From: Mesodorylaimus sp. YZB2_4
Taxonomy: Eukaryota > Nematoda > Enoplea > Dorylaimida > Dorylaimidae
Length of the DNA stretch: 64,000 nt
Reading direction: 5' to 3'
Assembly: GCA_030248295.1 (NCBI GenBank)
Contig: JASANH010000534.1
Span: 124,001-188,000, forward strand
Shown here in pieces: positions 50,021 through 64,000 of the stretch. The position numbers and the translations under genes were made by a program. Within the stretch, counting starts at the first letter, position 1, and each line of letters begins with the position of its first letter. The notes under the pieces were generated by a model, which made no database searches, had not been told where the DNA came from, and saw only the letters and a program-made list of their open reading frames with translations.

Positions 50021-50823
50021 ACAAGTTTTTGCCCGTTTTTTGAATCTGCTGCGATAAATTTCATATTTGGTTCGTACGCTTATACAATTCTAGGGGGGGG
50101 GCCTTCTTGCGGAGGTGTACAGCAGTATGGGAAGTTTCAGCCGATCCAATGGGCCCCTACCTCGACCAGCGTTTTGTAGGTTGGGGTAGACAAACTCAGA
50201 CTGGGAAAAATCAGCGTTTTAATCAAAACTTTTTTGTGGGTTTTTACGAATTGTTTTACCCGGTGTTGAACATAGTGCTTGTGGTAGTGTAAGTACTGTC
50301 CGCATTCATGAGCATTTCATGTTGTGTTCACTCCTTGTGCAATTATCTGCGCGAGAATGAGCATTTTTTGTATTTTTAATGACTTTTCTATTTCCTATTC
50401 TTTTCTCATTATTCGCGCGGATGCGGGTTTGAAAATGTGCATGAATAACGGATTTGTATGTCTAGGTTATGTACCCCTTTTATTTGTATATTACCTTTGC
50501 AAAGTGTCACGCGATTCAGCCATTTGACCTTTTAGTGTTTCTTATAAGCTGGAGTGGAGGTGTGTTTTTTATGCCCGCATTGTGTAGTGTAAGACGCCGT
50601 GCGAATAAACTTTACCTTTTCTCGTTAGCTGATTGATGCAAGAGTTGAGAATTCAACTGGAGCTGTACTTTATGAAGGCCTTGCCTCGTGTGTGTTGAAT
50701 GCCAGTTTACGTTTAGGCGTGTTTTTCAAGGACGTCTGGGCGGAGTGGAGCGCTCTCGCAGCTGCTGTCGAATCTTGGACTAGTCGATTCTTCGACGATA
50801 GTGCGAGCGGCCAGGCTGCCGAG
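50021..50823. other. Intergenic stretch between Smad A and Smad B
   Basis: About 800 bp, T-rich, with a G run near 50093-50101 and AATAAA at about 50605. The frame just upstream of the Smad B start is open but has no ATG and no Smad similarity. Confidence 0.5.
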
Positions 50824-52981
<2,158 letters not shown>

Positions 52982-53475
52982 ACGATCCCTGCTCGTACGC
53001 CGCCACATCTTACTGTATTATACGGGTAACGGATATGTTACTTATATTTTTATAGGAACCTGTTTACTATATTAGCGTGTAGTGAGGGTGTAATCTGTAT
53101 TCGACAGTGCAATTCCATTTTATGAATCTAAGCTCTCAGATGCTTTTATATTATCTCATCCTCGTACATTTACCAACATCAAAAAATTAACAATTTCCTC
53201 AAAAAATTCGGCGTTAAACCCCCAAACTGGCGACGGAGGTAGAAACGCAAGATACAAACGCCGTGTGCTGTCAAGAAAACATTAGGCCTATCTAACTCGT
53301 ACAATATGGCCACAAAACATAAATGCCCTCAACAAATGCTTATAAAACCATCGAATCGACGAACAAGAAAAGCTAACATTCTTCAGCCCACTACACCAAT
53401 TTGAACAGGCCCCTGGTGCGCATAACGTTTAAAAAGTCTACTCCAAAACTAACTCAACTTGAAACGATTGACTGC

Positions 53476-55636
53476 TCACGAGTTGAAAATCACTTGTACC
53501 CAACACGGACAGCATGTTATGAATGGTCTAACATACGACCGACCCCACCCTTTAACGAAACTGATCAAGGCAGTGGGTGATTCTTCGGGCCCACTAGCGG
53601 TCCGAGTCGCCTTCAAACCCACCTGATGTACTCGGCAGCAACAGCCAGGTTTCACACGCAATGGTCGGGCACGATTCCAAAAGCACGTATTCGATCTGAC
53701 GAAAATGCAATTGTCGCTGCGATTGTACAACCAAATGCTGCCACGGCGTCGAAACAAGGCAAAACCGAGTCCAATTTTAACACGGGTTTTTCTGATTGGA
53801 TCAGAACAGCCACTACGAATTAGCGACGCCACTCGAAGACTGGATCGAGCCATACAAGAAGGCTGCTTGGGTGCGTCGTAATAGACCAAGCCAGTCTTGT
53901 CTTCCACGGATAAGAGAGAACCCACACGACGGTTTTCTTCCCAGTATGCGACATGGCACCACGGTTGGTTCCGAGTGCCTAAAACAAGGCCTGTTTGGAA
54001 CAACAACGAAGTCATCTGATCTGCACGAGGAACCTCCAGGCCCTTCGAGAACCTGGCTCGATGAACATCCTAGCACGCACCAAGTGCAACGAACATACCT
54101 GAACTGTCCAAGGTTTCTTGACTGCTAATTTTGCTCGCATCGGGAAAGCCGTAGTCATCGACCGTTCTCGAATCACGCGTTCCGGATGTGTCAGAAAAAA
54201 AGCCGGTGTCGCAATCTGAAACGCACAGCACAGTCCGTCATATGATGTCATATGTTCCCTGGATTAGGACTCGCATACACCATCTACCACTGCTATTGAA
54301 CACAGGCCAGCGAGCCAGCTCTGGTCAGATGCAGCACACTATGTATTTTATAGATGCGCAATGCAAAAAAGGAGAATCCCCGAATTTATCTGGCGAAGCA
54401 CTGTCAATTACGCAATTACAATCGTGTAAAAGTACATTATCCATTCAAGTTTGGGAAGTCATTCAAATCAAGATGATAAGTGTTTTCTTACGCAAAAGGC
54501 CCTTACCGTAGTCCTCATTCCTTTTTTCCGCGTTATCGTCACAGAGACTGGAGTCCGATCGCCCGAATGGCGCCCTAGATTGTCCTTCGTCGGCCCGGTC
54601 GATGGCGCCCGACGAACTGGAGGCAATGTCTGAAAAACAAACGCACATGCGTAAATCTAGGCTGTACAATTCTTTCCATAAGGCGGGCGTTGCCGATACA
54701 CACTGCACTGCCGAACTAATGCTCAGCCCCCATCGCCAGTCATTCAATGAGCGCAGCGACAAGACAAGGTGAAGATAAAATCAACATGCCGGCCGACATA
54801 AAGGCGCCGCCCTCCCATGAATAGTGTGAGCGAAAGGTAGAAACCATAACTTTCGACGACATATCAGCTGCCCCGGCTTACTCCAGAACAAGATGAAAAT
54901 GATAGTAAAACCTCGTACAAACACGCAATCAGAACTCAAAACAACCTCTACAGCCCAGACACGAAAAAACTTGGAGCCGATCATGGGTATTATCATTCGC
55001 GTCCCCGATTTCTTCCGATCGATCCTCCCTTAGAAGTAGGAGACATCGGGAGGGTGAAGCACGCACGCCCACATCAAATCATTGAAACTGTCCCCAGGAA
55101 AATCAGGTGAATGCTGCATGCGATTCCGGACGATGAAAGACCGACCTACCTGACACCATTAGCCCGTAATGGTAAGGATTGCAACAAATTGTTTTCTGAT
55201 CACCCAAGCTCTCGGCACTATCGTGATCGGCCAGCCGACACCATGATAAGGGGACCATCCGGCACAGATCGTCGTCCGAAAGACAAGGCATCATAAACGT
55301 GTTGTAGGACGAAATTAACGTTTTCACTGCAGCGAAGTCCGCGCCAGCAGACGCATCCGATACTGCGATAAGCGAAGACTTCGGGGACACGATACAATCC
55401 GAAATACACGAACCACCACTTCGAACAGCTTTCCATAGCGAGCTCAATTCGCCAAGAGTCATGGCACGTAAAATCTTTCGAAGGGACACCGTCTTTACGG
55501 GTTTCTCATTTTTGACGCAACCGCACCCATTATTGACGCCATTTTCGCAATATAAATTATCGAAATATCGCTTTACCCGGCGGTTCAATAACTGCCGCTC
55601 GAGCCAACGTTTTTTTAACCGGGTCCAAGCCAGCAT
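53476..55636 (-). CDS. Smad6/7: Inhibitory Smad (Smad6/7, Dad-like), 4 exons
   Basis: Exons 55636..55150, 54629..54507, 54215..54099 and 53978..53476 give 409 aa (human SMAD7: 426). The MH1 is divergent, as in inhibitory Smads, but keeps LRAMTLGELSSLWKAVRSGG, SLIAVSD and TICCNPYHYGL (human VCCNPYHLSRL). An acidic, Ser/Asp-rich linker follows. MH2 has WCHVAYWEENRRVGSLLSVE, IRKTRVKIGLGFALF, IWLYNRSDNCIFV and the hallmark end [20 protein letters not shown] then CWVQVIFNS, with no SSxS tail. I see no PPxY motif for Smurf binding in the linker. Inhibitory Smads occupy type I receptors or Smad4 and recruit ubiquitin ligases, usually as feedback targets of the pathway. It is convergent with Smad copy B, 494 bp away. 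Confidence 0.92.
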
Positions 55637-57729
55637 AAGATCTTTCGAAAACGCTGTAAAAGCGTCATAGACAAGACAGGAATTTTTCGAAAGAGTCGAA
55701 GATCACGACGTGAGCAATTTGCAATGCATAAATTCGAACACTGATTACATTTGTTAACCACAAATTAGTTTTCCCATGATTTTCCTATACGACAATTACA
55801 AAGAAAATGAAAATCGGAAAGATTCTAGATACTTCCCTCCCTTCTGCTCCGCCTTGCAGCAGGCCATAGCCGCACTTCATGGCGCCATACTGTCGCTCGG
55901 AGCCGTCTCGCGCACACCACCCAAGCCTGAGCATCAGATATGGTAATACGCCAATTTAAATCTGGTAGTGTGATATTTGCCGCCATTGCTTATTGATCGC
56001 GAGATGAATTAAAGCAACCCAAATTTTAATGAATAGAAACATTTCTGATAAATACCAATATTTACAAATCGTATACATCTGACGAAACGACACGAACAAG
56101 TACTTTCGACTCAACAATGCAAATAACTAACAAAAGAAAAACTTTTTCAACTCTTACACCATTTTCTCTAAATAAAAAACTTTGTCGGCACTGCACCGTC
56201 CTCAGACAATGCTGTCATAATAATAAAACTGAAATTAATTCACCCAAAAACTTGATTCATTCCAACCACGCGAAATATTGACTCTTTAAATGCTCACAGG
56301 AAATAATGATATTCACTAATGATGACTAATTTCGCTGCGCGATTGCCTAAATGTCGTTGGCTCAAATACAAACTTTTTCAGCAAAAAAGTCAAAAGAACC
56401 TGCGAAATTCTACTAAATCACTGAAGAGAAGCTAAAGCACTGCTAAAGCCAGTCTTACCAGAATACTAATCAGCTAAGGAAATTTCACTCATTAGAATAC
56501 CTTGTCTCAAAAAGGAAATACGGCCCTTGACAATCATCTTAGCTGTACTATGTTCTGACACCTACTCCTTCCTTCTATGGCCTTCTCCGTAATCACATAA
56601 GAACACAAGCAGATGGACCAGAAATATGAAGCAATCAAAATCCTACAGCGAGGAAAAATAAAAATTCAAACGAATCATTTATAGCTGACTAGGAAAAAGT
56701 CGCATCCAGTAGGTTCAAAATTCCAGAATTAATTCAAAAATGCAAATATCGTTAAAGCAAAAAAAGTAAACCTAAAAAGATCCACTCTAGCTTGGACGAG
56801 GGCCGTAAGAATTGTAGGCCGGTGCTCATCAGCAGTTCAATACACTCTACACGCTAAACCATGCACTCGACGCACAAAAGCAATACCGAGCACCAAACAG
56901 TGATCCAATTACACAGACGCGAAAAAACCACAAAAAAGAACAGGAATTCATCCAGCAAACTATGTAAACCGGGCAAACGAGACATGCCTTGCTAATCATC
57001 GAACAGAAAAGCGGTCACACTCTAAACCCGGACCAAGTCGTACAAACGTCCATGAAAAACACAGGAATGCTTGACAACAGAAACCTTTGCAAAGCAATCT
57101 TATGTCACACACAATGGCTACTCAATAACATTCCCTCTCCACATTATGAATGCTACAGAAAAGCTGAACCCTTTCTTATATAAAAGCCAAGCATTGCCTA
57201 AAACACGTTGCAGACATGTAAACAACGACGGCACGTGGACTCACTGACCGACCTTCATTACCTATCACCACCTTCACCCGCGAGCATGCTTCGTCATCAA
57301 TGCCACACACGCTGTCATGTCAACGACACCTACCGATTACAACGGAGCTCCAGTTTGTAAAGAACAGCTTATTTACACAGCCTGCGCCATCCAAGACAGA
57401 AATAGCCGAACAACAATGGCAGCTTGTGGGGTCACGCCGACACAACATACCTCGTCTCCGGCCGCCGAAATGTGATCAACAATGAACGTGAATTCAGTCG
57501 GCCCGCAAAACTCAGTAGCCGCCCCACCGTAAGCGTCCCATAATTAGCCGCAATGCATTGCCGAACAGCAGCAGCAAGCGCGTGACCCCGCGTCGGATGA
57601 CGGGCGACGATTCAATCGTACATGCACTCAATACCGACGCATCGCTGATTTATGTCGAAATCGACAGCGGACGAAAACAGACTAGCAATAGTTGTCGAAC
57701 CAGAAAACCAAAAGCACGGCAATATTCAA
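55637..57729. other. A/T-rich gap upstream of the inhibitory Smad
   Basis: About 2.1 kb with long A/T stretches (56.0-56.8 kb) and no coding exon, tRNA or repeat copy that I recognise. It should contain the promoter of the inhibitory Smad; I can see no confident cluster of Smad-binding elements by eye. Confidence 0.5.
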
Positions 57730-60099
<2,370 letters not shown>

Positions 60100-61365
60100 G
60101 CGCTCCAGACCGCCGGTTTAGTTTCTACCACCAAAAAAGAATCGTCGAAAAATGCAATCGATAATACGCCCGCGGCGATAAAAATGGCAGATGATAAATA
60201 AAAATGTAACTACGGAGCCCGAGATGGGCTAATTTGTGAGAATAGCGGATCGCCACGACAAAACTCCCGAGCAGACGATGTCCAAATGAGAGTTACAGCC
60301 GCCGAACGTTTAGAAATCGACGAGCGGGCAAGCTGACCAATCCTATCCTCAATCGAGTCAGCGCAATCAACTATTCGTTTTTGATAACCAGACAATTCGC
60401 TCTACTGAGTCCACACAACGGGCATAATCGATCGATACGATAATTCGTGCAGTGGCCAATACGAAATGCCTGCGCCACCCGATCTTTTCGCCTTTCAACG
60501 TCCACTATGCAATGACCACCACCACTCGTCCAAATAGGAAAATTCGTAAAAACTTTTAAAGGAATTCTGCTTCAAAAGGGTAGTCAAACAAATTGAAGTT
60601 TCGACAAAAGATGAATCCAAATTCTAAATTTCTTTTAAACGTTCTTTTTCGCTCGAAAATTTCCAAAATGGCGGTTGGGTTCAATGGCGATTTTGGTCGG
60701 CGCGTAGAATACACAGAGAAACGAGCGTAAGGAGCCGCAATGTAAGCATACAAATATTAGCAATATGTGTATGGCAATTTGCAAATCTTATTCATTCGAT
60801 TTTAGACAATTCCATAAGCGGCTCAATTCCGTGCCCAACACGGTGACACATTCGATACGATTACACGACCCGATTTTATCGACCTTGAGCTGCGGACTAA
60901 AGTATTTTGCACCGGCGATAAATGTACATGTACATTTCCATGTATCGCCTCTATAGCCCCATTCCAGGCGCAGTCGGGGACAAGCAATCGCACACCTAAA
61001 AGGCAGCTCGTCTTGCAGTAAGCAGTCCAGCCGACTCGTACAGCGCACCAGCCGGCTGCCTGCAAATCCCATGCTTACACAGCTTTGAACGCGCACCAAA
61101 ATCCGACGTCCGCTTGGCCGAGTGGTGATAAGTCGGCAGTGGCGACCCGGAAATACAAACTTATTTGGACACCCTGTAAGGCGGCCCCCGTTTATGACAG
61201 CTGTCGAGATGTCCGCCTGGTGATAAGAGCCGCCTGATGCTAGAGATGCATAGCACCATGTGGCCCTGATATCACAAATCGTGACAAGTGGATAAGTGGA
61301 CATTCTGGATTGTTTAGATCTGATGCTTGTCCAGGTGCTTCATCCAAACACCAAATCAGGGTGGG

Positions 61366-61437
61366 CATGCGAGGTCGCGGGAGTCGAACCCTCGCACCCA
61401 GAGTGAGCGAAACGCCAGGTCCACCTGGTGGCCTCTT
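61366..61437 (-). mobile_element. tRNA-derived SINE head, copy 6
   Basis: On the minus strand it has GAGGCCACCAGGTGGACCTG (altered box A), CTCACTCTGGGTGCGA and GGGTTCGACTCCCGCGACC (perfect box B). Only the tRNA-like head remains. Confidence 0.7.
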
Positions 61438-61892
61438 ATTGATACGACAGGCGTATGATGGCCCTCAGTTTGTTCAGGTCTGTAAAAGTCGAGTAGATAT
61501 TATTAGGCCATGGATAATATCGCTTATGGTCATAAAATCTGGCGCGCCCGAATCATTTGTTGAATCTGCAATGCTAGTGATGATCGGATATTCGATTAGG
61601 GGTATATCTTTGTTGCCATTCTTTCATCTCTCGAGCGTGCTAGACACTGTGAGGGATAATGCCATAGCGGAGTAGACATCCAGCACGTTACGCCGCCATT
61701 GCGATTGGCTTTGTCCGACGTGTGCTGACCTGGTCTGCCATTGTGATAGTATATTCTCTGCAATCTGTAGCATTCTCCATAGTGGACTAAAATCTAGCCC
61801 TGTATGCAACGGGTAAACCATGAGTACAGTTACCGTGACCCTGCTTACTGCTGCCAACTGCACCTCGACTCGGACCTTGCCATTTCATGCCA

Positions 61893-61989
61893 TCACTTGT
61901 TGCTTGCACGTCAACCCACATTGACTTACTTAGAAATGACATGGTTTAATGTGGGTTGATGACGGGTGATTGTGCAAGCAACAAAGTGA
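61893..61989. repeat. Imperfect inverted repeat
   Basis: The left arm (CACTTGTTGCTTGCAC, then TCAACCCACATT) pairs with a right arm carrying AATGTGGGTTGA and GTGCAAGCAACAAAGTG. The right arm has about 12 extra bases between the two blocks. The loop is about 25 bp. Confidence 0.65.
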
Positions 61990-62959
61990 TGAGGTGCGCT
62001 AGCGTTAGCGACCATTTTTTAAAATTCAATCAAGACTTGTTAACTGACCTGCGCATTCAAGTACAATGATTGCCGTTTTAGCTGGCCCAGACTGAGATTG
62101 CCTCCGATAAGCAGGTTTCCGTGGCTGACTGACTGCAAGTAACTTCCACATTTACCAAACCATGTAAGAGCAATCGAGGCAATCTGAAAAGAACGCAGCG
62201 GGCCACCTCGCGGACGGAAGTATGTCGGAAGGGGTGGTAATAAACCATTTGGTTTTGCCTCTTCCTCCTGTTCCCTTTTCGACCATGTCTTTTGTGCACT
62301 CAATTATTACCAAAGTGCCAAAACTTCTGTCGCTTTTCTGTTCACTACTGGTGTTACGTAATAGACAGACATGCATCCGGGTCATGCACTACAAAGCGGA
62401 ACAAAATTGGCCCAACACTTCTCTCCCTTCCTCCCCCCGCTGGGCAAAATTGGCAGTGTTTCGGTTTATTAGCTCAAACATGTCACTTCTTGCTCTGACA
62501 TAGATTTCTCACGCTATGTTATAGAGGCCTATATGCTGGCCTTTTGGTCAAAAGGACACACACTCCTTCATCAGTCATCGGCCGTTGCTACTTGCCGTGC
62601 TGTGTGCATATTCTTCTTCCCGGTATACTTTGCATGTGGAATCTACAGCCATGGTTCTAGGCGACCGACTGTACCTCGTAAGATCTTTCATTGTTCGAGA
62701 ACGATACTGTACGCCCAACCCTGTTTCAGCTTGTGGTGATATCGATTTGTGGAAACAGACTTTGGGCGGCTGAGAACCATGTTGCAGGTGCGGTCTATGA
62801 AGTGCCTGTGTGCAGTGGACAGATCATTATGAGCCTGGCACGCAGGCTTATTATTTAGTTTCCTGGTTTTCCTTACTCGTACCACATTTGTAACCGTACA
62901 ATCACATGTTAGGGATACCCGCGAAGAATTCTAGTTCGAAATCATTTCTGAATTCATAG

Positions 62960-64000
62960 GCCCTCCGAAAGTACAGTGCGGATCCGATACTATCTCCGTC
63001 TCTATTCCCACCAAGAAGCCATTTCTTGGAAGGTAAGTGGACCATGTGTCCCCACAGCTGTTCCACCCCTTTCGCTGGACAGTGGCGTACGTGGACCCAT
63101 CGGTCTTCCATGTTTGACAGTGTCCCACACATTTAGGAGCTCTGAAATTGTATTTGATCATACCAGACCTTCACTTCCAGCCACACATACAGTATCTCTG
63201 CTGCTCTTTAGCGCATATCTTTCCAGAATCTTTGTAAAAGGTCTCAGCAAGCATTCAGACTGTGGTAGGCAATTCGACAACAACACTGACACCATGGCCA
63301 CTGTCGATATCAAATTCGGATCGTGTGGAATGAACAGAGAGCGGAAGGTGCCTTCCTCCTGCCCGAGTGCTTGACCAGTTCAGCATCATGTGTTTCAGCT
63401 GGCTCCAGTGCCTGGCTTGGAGGAGTCGCTCACACTAATCGTCAGTTTCCATTATCTCTTCGTCACCAAGACAGATCGTGCCTACAACATCCAGTGCTTC
63501 TTCGGGCAGCAAAATTTCGCCACCGTCACTTTCGGCTACAACGTCAGGTAGGTCGCCTGTTAGACAGGGTCGTGCCGTGGTGACCAATTTTCTTTTCAAG
63601 CCTCATGCCTACTGAAATGATCCAGTACGGCCAAAGGCGCCTCCAAGCACAGGCCATGCCAGCTTGCACATACGAGGTCCGCAAGGGCTCTTTGAATGGA
63701 TCCATCGTTCAGTACGCTACGGTACGGGCAGGGTAGGGTGCCGAGCAGGCTGTCCTAGCATCCTTCTTTCAGGTCGGTGACGAGCTGTGGCACAAATGGA
63801 GTTGTGAAACGAATGGTAAGTGACTGGCCTGAAAGACTTGCACAGTTAGTCCGATACTGTTGCCTTTTTAGACACGTCTGGAGGCAAGATTTTAGTGAAG
63901 AACTGTTACGTAGCTGAGGGCAACGGTGATCGGTTTCTGGTCATAGATGCCAGAGGGTAAGGGTGAGCTGAAAATCCGATGGCTGGATCTTTTTAAGGTT
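62960..64000 (+). CDS. Cuticlin-like ZP-domain protein, cut by the window end
   Basis: Exons 62960..63032, 63227..63347, 63399..63547, 63601..63721, 63773..63815 and 63872..63956 join in frame and continue beyond the window. The product is a zona pellucida domain: [96 protein letters not shown] and [15 protein letters not shown]. The order and the FVTK-DRAY and VRKGS-NG motifs are those of nematode cuticlins and related arthropod ZP proteins, which are secreted or membrane-tethered, polymerise in the extracellular matrix and shape the cuticle. The signal peptide exon lies upstream (perhaps near 62585) and the C-terminal cleavage site and membrane anchor are outside the window. Confidence 0.85.

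Larger units (their letters stand above)
60100..62959. other. Gap between Gq alpha and the cuticlin-like gene
   Basis: About 2.9 kb. It contains the Gq alpha promoter, a SINE copy (61366-61437), an inverted repeat (61893-61989) and, from about 62585, a frame with a signal-peptide-like LLLAVLCAYSSS that may be the first exon of the ZP gene. I could not join it with a clean splice phase. Confidence 0.45.

Noticed and set aside
50692..50823. N-terminal extension of Smad B
   Set aside because: The frame is open but has no ATG and no similarity to Smads. The ATG at 50824 aligns with the start of copy A.
54781..54996. 71-codon minus-strand frame inside an inhibitory Smad intron
   Set aside because: The splice phases of the flanking exons already fit without it, and it has no Smad or PPxY motif.
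61110..61160. Possible tRNA gene (box A TTGGCCGAGTGG)
   Set aside because: No box B and no cloverleaf pairing follows; probably a decayed tRNA-like fragment.

Overview
The window is nuclear DNA from an animal, most likely an ecdysozoan. Genes are interrupted by GT-AG introns, many only 46-62 nt long. The gene set is metazoan: three Smads, a Gq alpha subunit, a neuronal calcium sensor, a SOCS-box protein, condensin II and ESCRT-I. A cuticlin-type zona pellucida (ZP) gene enters at the right edge, which points to a moulting animal with a cuticle. I cannot name the phylum. All exon joins were made by eye; every multi-exon model I call complete closes in frame, which supports the joins.

Layout, left to right. 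0.3-4 kb: neuronal calcium sensor (-) and COX7C (-). 5.9-11.2 kb: microcephalin MCPH1 (+) and a secreted noggin/trunk/PTTH-like cystine-knot ligand (+). 11.2-14.3 kb: repeat-rich gap. 14.3-16.4 kb: a UBASH3-type histidine phosphatase (-) head to head with a BAR-domain protein (+). 18-25.4 kb: SLC25A42 (-), TMEM161 (+), ASB8 (-). 25.4-30.2 kb: gene-poor, with a SINE and a clean hAT-type element. 30.3-38.2 kb: an RRM plus F-box gene (+), EIPR1 (+), VPS28 (-), NOP53 (-). 38.5-47.4 kb: condensin II subunit NCAPD3 (+) and bifunctional UMPS (-). 47.8-55.6 kb: two tandem Smad2/3 genes (+) facing an inhibitory Smad6/7 (-). 57.7-60.1 kb: Gq alpha (-). 63-64 kb: truncated cuticlin-like gene (+).

Neighbours are mostly arranged head to head or tail to tail, with gaps as short as 56 bp between convergent stops and 216 bp between divergent starts. 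There is no operon logic, but two groups are functionally coherent. EIPR1 and VPS28 both act in endosomal traffic. The Smad block places two activin/TGF-beta-class receptor Smads next to their inhibitory Smad, echoing the vertebrate SMAD3-SMAD6 and SMAD2-SMAD7 linkage.

Mobile DNA: one tRNA-derived SINE family with at least six copies (17.3, 18.8, 27.5, 43.8, 44.3 and 61.4 kb), a second tRNA-like SINE at 13.1 kb, a 1146-bp hAT-like non-autonomous element with a perfect 8-bp target duplication at 28.5 kb, a small palindromic MITE in an NCAPD3 intron, and a 75-bp exact duplication of a UMPS exon fragment inside a neighbouring intron.
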